Below, one piece after another: positions 1 to 5,635 of a stretch of 5,635 nucleotides of DNA. The stretch spans positions 1 through 5,635 of the forward strand of contig JAUWBY010000159.1 of NCBI GenBank assembly GCA_030609605.1. The letters run 5' to 3'. The first letter of the stretch is position 1, and the number at the start of each line of letters is the position of its first letter. Under the pieces are notes generated by a model. It saw only the letters and a list, made by a program, of their open reading frames with translations. It searched no databases and was not told the origin of the DNA. The translations under genes and the position numbers were made by a program. Source of the stretch: Candidatus Eiseniibacteriota bacterium (GTDB lineage: Bacteria; Joyebacterota; Joyebacteria; Joyebacterales; Joyebacteraceae).

Positions 1-219
1 GGTGGGGCATACTACGAGAAACGCTTGAGCGGAAAGCCGGGAGGGTTTGTGTTCGACGATATTCTGATCGGCTACCGCGAAGGGCAGCCGTGCCCGGAGT
101 GCGGGGCCAAGATAGTGAAACTCAAGACCGGCGGCACGCACAGTTTCATCTGTCCCAAGTGCCAGCCGAAGAAGCGCGCGTCCGCACGCACGCGCGCGGC
201 TCGGCGGAAGGTGGCCTGA
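1..219 (+). CDS. Fpg/Nei-family DNA glycosylase (MutM-like), C-terminal fragment
   Basis: The reading frame is open from the first base, so this is the 3' end (72 codons plus TGA) of a gene that begins upstream. Family knowledge: Fpg/Nei enzymes remove oxidised bases such as 8-oxoguanine and cut the backbone by beta,delta-elimination, opening base excision repair in the cytoplasm. Seen here: GKPGGF at fragment residues 11-16, then a zinc finger C-x2-C-x16-C-x2-C (Cys31, 34, 51, 54) followed by Gln. This matches the Fpg/Nei C-terminal finger in spacing. The catalytic N-terminal Pro-Glu and the helix-two-turn-helix lie outside the window, so Fpg and Nei cannot be separated. A Lys/Arg-rich tail of about 17 residues follows the finger. 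The finger Arg usual five residues before the third Cys appears to be Thr46. The TTG at 25 is an internal Leu codon, not a start. The next gene begins 1 nt after the stop. Confidence 0.88.
   Translation, partial: GGAYYEKRLSGKPGGFVFDDILIGYREGQPCPECGAKIVKLKTGGTHSFICPKCQPKKRASARTRAARRKVA
206..214 (+). promoter_or_regulatory. Ribosome binding site for the lectin-fold gene
   Basis: GGAAGGTGG lies inside the last codons of the glycosylase gene and ends 6 nt before ATG 221 (9 nt before ATG 224). The site supports starting at one of these tandem ATGs and favours 221 on spacing. Because it sits upstream of the glycosylase stop, the two genes are probably translationally coupled. Confidence 0.6.
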
Positions 220-220
220 A

Positions 221-1309
221 ATGATGGTGCATGAGAGAGGGGAAGTCCTCTTCGAGGACGCCCTGAATGGTTCACCGTCGCCGGGCTGGCGTGTTCCACC
301 AGAGAACTTCGTGGAGCATCCGGAGTACGGCACTGTCTATCTGCTCGAACCGGGTGCAAAGCGGCGGACGATCGAGAATCCACCGTGGGTGGGTGACACG
401 AGCTGGAAGTGCTACCGGCTCGAGTTCGAGGTCTGCACGACTGGTGAGAACGATGGCTGGGTCGGTCCTGACTTCCACGTTCAGGAGGATGGTGCGTGTA
501 ACAATCTCCAGTTCTACTCGACGCGTGAACACAACGAGGTTCTCTTCGAATCATCGGCGCGCTGGGTGAAGGGTCAGCTCGCCTGGAAGCTCTTCCCGTT
601 CGCGCAGCGGACCGTGAAGCTTCCGAAGGGCGAATGGGCGAAGATCCGCGTGGATGTCGGAGACACCTTTGCCAACGTCTATGTGAACGGCGATACAAAG
701 CCGTGCTACACCGTTCGCTATCTTCCGTTCGATCGAGGTGGTATCCGGCTCTGGAACTACGTCGGGTCGGGCTACTTCCGGAATCTCCGGGTCACGGCGC
801 TGGCGGGTGGTGAGATCGGACCTGTGCTTAAGGATCCATGGACGGCGGTCATCGGTGAGGGCGTTCTTCGAGATTGGGAGATGACGCCACTCTTCCCCGA
901 GGGAACAACAAGAGAGGATGCGCTGACCGCGATCGCGGATGGGACGGCGGATTGGATGGATGCGCCGGTCGACGTGCGGGGCGTTGTCGCCGTGAGCGCC
1001 GCCGGGATCACCGGAAGCGACCGAAAGGGCGTCATCTTCGCTCGGACCGTCGTTCGCGGTGCTCCGAGTGGCTGCCGATTGACTTACACTGACCAGATCA
1101 CTATGTGGGTGAACGGAATAGAGGTGTTCCAGGGAGAGCCGCGTGGATGGGGCGACCCGGGCCGGAGTACCGAGGACGGATTCGGGAGGCTCATCCCGGA
1201 CCAGTTCGAGATCGAGCTTTCACTCTCAGAGGGTGAGAACGAGATTCTCGTCCGTCTTAAGGTCAACGAGCCGCTCTTCGGAAGCGGTTTCTGGATGCGG
1301 ATAGGGTAG
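221..1309 (+). CDS. Two-domain beta-sandwich protein (LamG/DUF1080-like plus galactose-binding-like), function unknown
   Basis: This 362-residue protein has no signal peptide or membrane segment, so it is probably cytoplasmic. Residues about 8-194 read as a concanavalin-like/LamG sandwich of the kind seen in DUF1080 (3-keto-disaccharide hydrolase) proteins. They show an N-terminal FEDALNG strand, then GEWAKIRVDVG (137-147), VYVNG (153-157), and the closing GGIRLWNY...YFRNLRVTAL (173-194). Residues about 205-362 look like a second sandwich of galactose-binding type, with DQITMWVNGIEVFQG (291-305) and LSEGENEILVRL (335-346). Both assignments come from pattern recognition and no catalytic residues can be named. 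The start is ATG 221, with a second ATG at 224. It lies 1 nt after the glycosylase stop, so translational coupling is likely. Such folds usually bind or cleave sugars outside the cell, so an apparently cytoplasmic copy inside a repair gene run is odd. A sugar-related role is possible but unproven. Confidence 0.8.
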   Translation: MMVHERGEVLFEDALNGSPSPGWRVPPENFVEHPEYGTVYLLEPGAKRRTIENPPWVGDTSWKCYRLEFEVCTTGENDGWVGPDFHVQEDGACNNLQFYSTREHNEVLFESSARWVKGQLAWKLFPFAQRTVKLPKGEWAKIRVDVGDTFANVYVNGDTKPCYTVRYLPFDRGGIRLWNYVGSGYFRNLRVTALAGGEIGPVLKDPWTAVIGEGVLRDWEMTPLFPEGTTREDALTAIADGTADWMDAPVDVRGVVAVSAAGITGSDRKGVIFARTVVRGAPSGCRLTYTDQITMWVNGIEVFQGEPRGWGDPGRSTEDGFGRLIPDQFEIELSLSEGENEILVRLKVNEPLFGSGFWMRIG

Positions 1310-1320
1310 AACACGGTTAA

Positions 1321-1325
1321 GAGGG
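1321..1325 (+). promoter_or_regulatory. Ribosome binding site deciding the dinB start
   Basis: GAGGG ends 4 nt before ATG 1330 and is the only clear Shine-Dalgarno match in the 20-nt gap. It favours ATG 1330 over the in-frame GTG at 1357, where the nearest purine run (1338-1343) is 13 nt away. The spacing is a little short. Confidence 0.5.
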
Positions 1326-1329
1326 CACC

Positions 1330-2778
1330 ATGCTCGCGAGAGGCGCACACCACAGAGTGTCACCCGGAAAGACCGGCGCCCACAGGCTCATCTTCCACAT
1401 AGACATGGATGCCTTCTTCGCATCGGTCGAGGTAATGTGCCGACCGAAGCTTAGGGGTAAGCCCGTCATCGTCTCGGGGAAGCCTGCGGCCAGGAGCGTG
1501 GTCGCGGCCGCGTCGTATGCCGCCCGGGAGTACGGGATCAGATCGGGCATGTCGACGGTCGAGGCGTTCCGTCGCTGTCCGCACGTCATTGCGGTCTCGG
1601 GTAGTCCCGGGCAGTACATCTACGTCTCACTCGAGCTCTTGCGCATCTATAAGGAGCACAGCACGATCGTCGAACCGTACAGCATCGACGAGGCGTTCGT
1701 CGATATGACGGGCACGGAGTGCACGTGGGAGAACTGTGAAGATGTGGCCCAGGAGATCAAGGGGAAGATAAGAAAACGGTTTGGTCCCAACCTCACTGCA
1801 TCAATAGGGATAGGTCCGAATAAGCTCATTGCGAAAATGTGCGGCGGCATGAACAAGCCGGACGGGATTACCGTCATCAGACCTGGAGAGTTCGGCGGAG
1901 TCTTCAACGACCTGGCTGTTTCCAAGATGTGGGGGATTGGTGCAAAGACCGAGATCGCCCTGAATCTGATGGGAGTCGCCACGATCGGAGAGCTCGCCAA
2001 CTTCCCGGTAGCAATGCTCAGGCGCCGCTTCGGCATCACGGGCGAGGTCCTCCATTTGATGGCGTGCGGCCAGGACGATACGCCGGTCACGCCCTACTTC
2101 GAAGGGATGCCGGTCAAATCGATGGGGCACGAGCACACGCTCCCGGAGGACACGTGGGATATCATGGAAGCCGAGAAGGTGCTTTTGAGGCTCTGCGACC
2201 AGGTTGCTCGCCGCATGAGAAAGAAACAGTACCTCGGGAACGTGATCTCCATGAGGCTCAGATTCGCGGACTTCGATTCGATATCCCGTCAGAGGAAGAT
2301 CAAGTACTACACGGACGAAGAACGCACGCTCTATAAGGTGGCACGCGGGCTTCTGCACCAGTACTGGAGGCCCGGCCAGGCGATTCGTCTGGTCGGGGTC
2401 AATTGCACCGGTCTTATCAAGGTGCGCGAGTGGCACCAGGTAGACCTCTTCATGCAGCGGGAGGAAGACGCGTACCGGAAGCTTCTGTCCGCGATCGATG
2501 CGATCCGCGACAAATTTGGGGAGCATGCGATCACACGGGCGCGGCTCATCACTCATGACACAAGGCTGTGGACGAACAATCGCAGGATGGCTGAACCCAG
2601 GTTCCTCAGGATGTCGGTCGGGACGGACGAGCGCCGGCACAAGTCGCTCATGGCCGGATGGCACGACGCGAGCGGCGACATAGACAACGTGCCGCTGCCT
2701 CCGGGACTCTCATCGAGTCCATTCGACATGCTGCGGTACCAGGACGCGGATGATCGCATCCGCACGGGAGGGAAGTAG
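1330..2778 (+). CDS. dinB: DNA polymerase IV (Y-family translesion polymerase, DinB)
   Basis: Error-prone Y-family polymerase that copies past damaged template bases. The palm/fingers motifs are intact: HIDMDAFFASVE (23-34) with metal ligand Asp25 and steric-gate Phe30, then YSIDEAFVDMTG (117-128) with catalytic Asp120 and Glu121. SIGIGPNKLIAKM (158-170), KPDGITVI (176-183), a helix-hairpin-helix thumb near 198-226, and the little-finger signature KSMGHEHTLPEDT (263-275) follow. QVDLF (370-374) fits the bacterial beta-clamp-binding pentapeptide and precedes the usual closing helix AIDAIRDKFGEHAITRARL. At 482 residues it exceeds the family's usual 350-420. The excess is about 15 extra N-terminal residues plus a tail of about 70 residues after 410 with no domain I recognise. 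ATG 1330 is chosen because GAGGG (1321-1325) precedes it; GTG 1357 is a weaker alternative start. It lies 20 nt after the previous gene and 3 nt before the next. No SOS-type operator is visible immediately upstream. Confidence 0.97.
   Translation: MLARGAHHRVSPGKTGAHRLIFHIDMDAFFASVEVMCRPKLRGKPVIVSGKPAARSVVAAASYAAREYGIRSGMSTVEAFRRCPHVIAVSGSPGQYIYVSLELLRIYKEHSTIVEPYSIDEAFVDMTGTECTWENCEDVAQEIKGKIRKRFGPNLTASIGIGPNKLIAKMCGGMNKPDGITVIRPGEFGGVFNDLAVSKMWGIGAKTEIALNLMGVATIGELANFPVAMLRRRFGITGEVLHLMACGQDDTPVTPYFEGMPVKSMGHEHTLPEDTWDIMEAEKVLLRLCDQVARRMRKKQYLGNVISMRLRFADFDSISRQRKIKYYTDEERTLYKVARGLLHQYWRPGQAIRLVGVNCTGLIKVREWHQVDLFMQREEDAYRKLLSAIDAIRDKFGEHAITRARLITHDTRLWTNNRRMAEPRFLRMSVGTDERRHKSLMAGWHDASGDIDNVPLPPGLSSSPFDMLRYQDADDRIRTGGK
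2437..2451 (+). other. Beta-clamp-binding pentapeptide QVDLF in DinB
   Basis: These codons give Q370-V-D-L-F374, matching the bacterial sliding-clamp consensus QL(S/D)LF at Q, D, L and F. The motif lies between the little finger and the last conserved helix, not at the extreme C-terminus as in E. coli Pol IV. Clamp binding is inferred from the motif. A PCNA-type partner is less likely because there is no FF/FY pair after the motif. Confidence 0.7.
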
Positions 2779-2781
2779 ACG

Positions 2782-3648
2782 ATGCACGCGGCGCCGAGCG
2801 GACAGGGTGATCTCTTTGCGGGCCCGACCCCGGCGAGGACGGAGCACGCACTCGGCGCTGTCGGGAAGAGCCGTCGCATCCACGTCGGCACATCCGGCTA
2901 CAGCTTCGCTGATTGGGTCGGACCGTTCTACCCGCACGGCACAGCGCGGAACAGGATGCTCGACGAGTACGTGCAGCACTTCGGTGTGGTCGAGATAAAC
3001 TCAAGCTACTATCGCATCCCCGGCGCCAACATGCTCGCGAGGATGGAGGAGCGGACGCCACCGGGGTTCGAGTTCATCATCAAGCTCTACAAGGGGATGA
3101 CCCACGAGATCGAGGACAACCCAGAGATGTATCGGAAGTTCACAAGTGCCGTCGAGCCGTTGAAGCGCGCCGGGAAGTTCGGGGGCTATCTCGCGCAGTT
3201 CCCGTGGCGGTTCAGGAAGGGTGACGACGAGATGAAGCATATCGAGGCTCTTCAGGGACGGCTCGAAGGCGACTCGCTCTTTGTCGAGTTTCGGCACGAC
3301 TCGTGGATCGAAGAGGAGACATTTGAGTTCCTCAAGGAAAGGGGCGTGGGGTACTGTTCGGTCGACGAACCGGAACTCCGGGGGCTCGTTCCGCCGCTGG
3401 CGGTGGCGACGACCAACACGGCGTACGTCCGCTTCCACGGGCGGAATACGAAGAACTGGTGGGGACGCGGCGGCGACCGTTACGACTACGACTACAGCAA
3501 AGAGGAGCTCTCCGAGTGGGCGGAGAAGCTACTCAATCTCGAGCAGAAGGCGAGCAAGGTCTACGTCTTCTTCAACAACTGCCACGTGGGGCACGCTGCG
3601 ACCAACGCGGAGCTCATGGTTGAGCTTCTTGGGGAGGAGTTGGAGTGA
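2782..3648 (+). CDS. DUF72 family protein (COG1801, YecE-like), TIM-barrel fold
   Basis: The DUF72 signatures run in order over about residues 33-285: HVGTSGYSFADWVGPFYP (34-51), FGVVEINSSYYRIP (67-80), FIIKLYKGMTHE (98-109), QFPWRF (139-144), LFVEFRHDSW (166-175), the short CSVDEP strand (192-197), TAYVRFHGRN (213-222), and YVFFNNCHVGHAATNA (261-276). The family adopts a TIM-barrel-like fold. Its biochemical role is not established; the conserved His, Arg, Asn and acidic residues suggest an enzyme. The first 30 or so residues are an extra, Gly/Ala/Pro-rich, probably flexible segment absent from minimal family members, and they contain QGDLF (8-12). Start ATG 2782 is 3 nt after the dinB stop, with GGAGG at 2767-2771 inside the dinB end. 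The stop overlaps the helicase start (GTGA). Its place between dinB and an MrfA-type helicase points to a role in DNA damage handling, which is an inference from context. Confidence 0.93.
   Translation: MHAAPSGQGDLFAGPTPARTEHALGAVGKSRRIHVGTSGYSFADWVGPFYPHGTARNRMLDEYVQHFGVVEINSSYYRIPGANMLARMEERTPPGFEFIIKLYKGMTHEIEDNPEMYRKFTSAVEPLKRAGKFGGYLAQFPWRFRKGDDEMKHIEALQGRLEGDSLFVEFRHDSWIEEETFEFLKERGVGYCSVDEPELRGLVPPLAVATTNTAYVRFHGRNTKNWWGRGGDRYDYDYSKEELSEWAEKLLNLEQKASKVYVFFNNCHVGHAATNAELMVELLGEELE
2803..2817 (+). other. Possible beta-clamp-binding pentapeptide QGDLF in the DUF72 protein
   Basis: These codons give Q8-G-D-L-F12 in a likely disordered N-terminal segment, ahead of the barrel. The pentapeptide fits the loose clamp consensus Q-x-(S/D)-L-F and differs from the QVDLF of the neighbouring DinB at one position. 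A five-residue match can arise by chance, so binding is a hypothesis. Confidence 0.4.
3631..3639 (+). promoter_or_regulatory. Ribosome binding site deciding the GTG start of the helicase
   Basis: GGGGAGGAG ends 5 nt before GTG 3645, inside the last codons of the DUF72 gene. This strong site, the GTGA stop/start overlap, and the match of the resulting N-terminus to MrfA length and register all support the GTG start and translational coupling. Confidence 0.7.
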
Positions 3649-5635
3649 CCATCACCGATTTCCTCAAGAAGCTCACGCTCGACCGCGACTACGATGGGCA
3701 GATAGCCCACGTAGAGACGGTCCCGGCGCGCGAGGCAGAGTTCAGCGAGCTTGCCGAGCCGGTGCCGCGCGTTCTCGCTGACGCGTTGGTGCAGACAGGT
3801 ATCGAACATCTCTACTCTCATCAGGTCGATGCGATAGATGCGGTCCGCGCCGGGAAGAACGTCGTGATAGTGACGGGCACCGCATCGGGCAAGACACTCT
3901 GCTACAACATCCCCGTCATCGAGCGCCTGATGAACGACCCGTCGGCGAAAGCGCTCTATCTCTTCCCAACGAAGGCGCTGGCCCAGGACCAGCTCAAGGG
4001 TCTCTTGCGGCTGTCGGCACTGGACGAGCGGCTGGCCGGGCTCATTCGAGCAGGCACGTACGATGGCGACACGACGCGGCACACACGCCGCAAGCTACGC
4101 GACGAGGGGAACGTCATCCTCTCGAACCCCGACATGCTCCACGCGGGGATACTGCCGTATCATCCGAAGTGGAACCGCTTCTTCAAAGATCTCAAGTACG
4201 TTGTCATAGACGAGGTCCACTCCTACCGCGGCATCTTCGGCTCCAACGTGTCGAACGTGATTCGCAGGCTGAGGCGGATCTGCGAGCACTACGGGGCTAG
4301 CCCACAGTTTATCTGTTCGAGCGCGACGATCGCCAATCCCGGCGAGTTGGCCGAGCGCATGATCGGCGCCCCCGTCGTGGTCATCGACAACGATGGAAGT
4401 CCTCGAGGGAAGAAGTACTTCGTGCTATGGAACCCCCCGTTCCTTGACATGGCGAAGATGGAGCGGAGGAGTACGAACGTCGAGGGGCACACCCTCATGG
4501 CGAAGCTCATCGCGGACGACTTCCAGACGATCACGTTCGGTCGCGCTCGAGTGGTCGCGGAGCTGGTCTACCGCTACACGAAGGACACGCTCAGGCGGCT
4601 GAGGCCGGAGCACGCTGACAAGATCAAGCCTTACAGAGGTGGCTACCTACCGGAGGAGCGGCGCGAGATAGAGCGGCAGCTCTTCTCCGGAGAGCTCATG
4701 GGCGTGGCGAGCACCAACGCACTCGAACTGGGGATAGACGTGGGGAGCCTCGATGCGACGGTGATAGTAGGATTCCCGGGCACGATCGCAAGCACGTGGC
4801 AGCAGGCCGGCCGCGCGGGGCGAGGCTCCGACGACTCCGTGGTCTTCCTTGTCGCCTACAACGATCCGATAGACCAGTACCTTATGAGACACGGTGACTA
4901 CTTCTTCAGGCAGTCGCCCGAGAACGCCGTGATAGATCCGGAGAACAAGTACATCCTCTCGAAGCACCTCCGTTCCGCCGCGTTTGAATTGCCGCTTGTC
5001 GACGGGGATGAGAAGCTCTTCGGTGAGATGATGGAGCCGATAACGAACATCCTCGAGGACCTCGGTGAACTCAACACGATCGACGGGCGAAGCTACTGGG
5101 CCACGACAGAGATGCCTTCACGTCAAGTGAGTCTCAGAACCATTTCCGACAACACATATACGATTCTCGATGCCGGTAAGGAGAACGCCGTCATCGGTGT
5201 CGTGGACTCCATCAGCGCGCCGGAGCTTGTCTATCCCGAGGCCATCTACCTGCACGAAGGAGAGACGTACTTCGTCCGGGAGCTCGATCTCGAGCAGAAG
5301 ATCGCCTACGTGGAGAAGCGTGAGGTGGACTACTACACGCAGCCGGTGCTCGAGTCTTCGATAAGAATCGGAGAGGCGAAGAAGGAGAGAGACTGGAACG
5401 GGAACCGGGTCGTATTCGGCGACGCGACGGTCACATGGGTGACTGCTGCTTTCAAGAAGATCAAGTTCTACCAGCTCGATTCGCTGGGATGGTGCAATCT
5501 TGATCTCCCGCCGCAGCACCTTGAGACGGGCGCGCTCTGGTTTACCCCGCACAGAGACATCATGGACGAGGTCCGGAAGGTCGGTAAGAACCCCGTTGAG
5601 GGGCTTGTGGGCATCCGAAACCTCGCGATATCTGT
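3645..5635 (+). CDS. mrfA: MrfA/YprA-type DExH-box helicase with expected C-terminal DUF1998, 3' end outside window
   Basis: An uninterrupted frame of 663 codons runs off the right edge. Superfamily 2 helicase motifs in order: LYSHQVDAI (56-64, Q-motif region), Walker A GTASGKT (78-84, Lys83), YLFPTKALAQDQ (105-116), NPDML (161-165), DEVH (189-192), SAT (226-228), TITFGRAR (295-302), ASTNALELGIDVG (355-367), and QQAGRAGRG (386-394, arginine finger). YRGGYLPEERREIER (330-344), YNDPIDQYL near 405-413 and ENKYIL near 433-438 closely resemble Bacillus subtilis MrfA as I recall it. MrfA is a 3'-5' helicase that works with the exonuclease MrfB on mitomycin C lesions independently of UvrABC. The final DUF1998 region with its four-Cys metal site would lie beyond the window, so roughly 90 residues are missing. 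The GTG start overlaps the DUF72 stop (GTGA) and has a strong Shine-Dalgarno. Other COG1205 helicases are possible, but MrfA is the best fit. Confidence 0.93.
   Translation, partial: MTITDFLKKLTLDRDYDGQIAHVETVPAREAEFSELAEPVPRVLADALVQTGIEHLYSHQVDAIDAVRAGKNVVIVTGTASGKTLCYNIPVIERLMNDPSAKALYLFPTKALAQDQLKGLLRLSALDERLAGLIRAGTYDGDTTRHTRRKLRDEGNVILSNPDMLHAGILPYHPKWNRFFKDLKYVVIDEVHSYRGIFGSNVSNVIRRLRRICEHYGASPQFICSSATIANPGELAERMIGAPVVVIDNDGSPRGKKYFVLWNPPFLDMAKMERRSTNVEGHTLMAKLIADDFQTITFGRARVVAELVYRYTKDTLRRLRPEHADKIKPYRGGYLPEERREIERQLFSGELMGVASTNALELGIDVGSLDATVIVGFPGTIASTWQQAGRAGRGSDDSVVFLVAYNDPIDQYLMRHGDYFFRQSPENAVIDPENKYILSKHLRSAAFELPLVDGDEKLFGEMMEPITNILEDLGELNTIDGRSYWATTEMPSRQVSLRTISDNTYTILDAGKENAVIGVVDSISAPELVYPEAIYLHEGETYFVRELDLEQKIAYVEKREVDYYTQPVLESSIRIGEAKKERDWNGNRVVFGDATVTWVTAAFKKIKFYQLDSLGWCNLDLPPQHLETGALWFTPHRDIMDEVRKVGKNPVEGLVGIRNLAIS

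Noticed and set aside
72..698. Minus-strand open frame (208 codons) across the glycosylase/lectin-fold junction
   Set aside because: It spans two sense genes, has an Arg/Ser/Pro-rich low-information translation, and shows no ribosome binding site or family signature.
1271..1287. Hairpin CCGCTC-TTCG-G(A)AGCGG near the end of the lectin-fold gene, as a possible terminator
   Set aside because: It has a good UUCG tetraloop but a bulged 6-bp stem, only TTT after it, and lies inside the coding sequence 20 nt before the stop. It could affect mRNA stability, but the terminator call is not supported.
1310..1329. Promoter or LexA-type operator ahead of dinB
   Set aside because: The 20-nt gap has no CTGT-N8-ACAG or CGAAC-type operator and no -10/-35 pair; only a ribosome binding site is visible.
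1801..2664. Long minus-strand open frame (287 codons) opposite dinB
   Set aside because: It lies wholly opposite the well-supported dinB coding region, its translation is rich in Arg, Pro and His with no recognisable motif, and such frames are expected on the complement of GC-rich genes.
3281..3781. Plus-strand frame (166 codons) overlapping the DUF72 end and helicase start
   Set aside because: Its translation is Ser/Arg/Thr repetitive, and the DUF72 and helicase frames carry the conserved motifs over the same bases.
5472..5492. QLDSLGW in the helicase as a third clamp-binding motif
   Set aside because: The Leu/Phe spacing does not fit QL(S/D)LF, and the segment lies in a predicted folded region.
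5118..5552. Minus-strand open frame (144 codons) opposite the helicase
   Set aside because: The plus-strand helicase frame is continuous here and the minus translation has no family features.

Overview
The window is a tightly packed, single-strand (+) run of five genes. It looks like one DNA-damage repair operon from a GC-rich prokaryote, most likely a bacterium. The bacterial assignment rests on strong GGAGG-type ribosome binding sites, a Pol IV with a bacterial-type sliding-clamp motif (QVDLF), and a helicase close to Bacillus MrfA/YprA. The phylum cannot be named from this sequence. AGG/AGA and ATA codons are fairly common beside GC-rich codons, and this mix continues across all five genes, so nothing suggests that one of them arrived recently.

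Layout: (1) 1-219 is the C-terminal end of an Fpg/Nei (MutM-like) DNA glycosylase, with its zinc finger and a basic tail. (2) 221-1309 encodes a 362-residue protein with two beta-sandwich domains, LamG/DUF1080-like then galactose-binding-like. It has no signal peptide and no known function. (3) 1330-2778 encodes DinB, the Y-family DNA polymerase IV, with an extra C-terminal tail. (4) 2782-3648 encodes a DUF72 (COG1801/YecE-like) protein with an N-terminal extension carrying QGDLF. (5) 3645 to the window end encodes an MrfA/YprA-type DExH helicase, cut off before its expected C-terminal DUF1998 zinc domain.

The junctions are 1 nt, 20 nt, 3 nt and a 4-nt GTGA overlap. No internal promoter or terminator is convincing, so co-transcription is likely. 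Three of the five genes are recognised repair or damage-tolerance enzymes: base excision, translesion synthesis, and adduct or crosslink repair by an MrfA-type helicase. This makes the lectin-fold protein and the DUF72 protein candidates for a role in the same process. The most suggestive signal is that both DinB and the DUF72 protein carry a Q-x-D-L-F pentapeptide of the beta-clamp-binding type. No RNA genes, CRISPR arrays, mobile elements, attachment sites or gene-free stretches over 20 nt were found.
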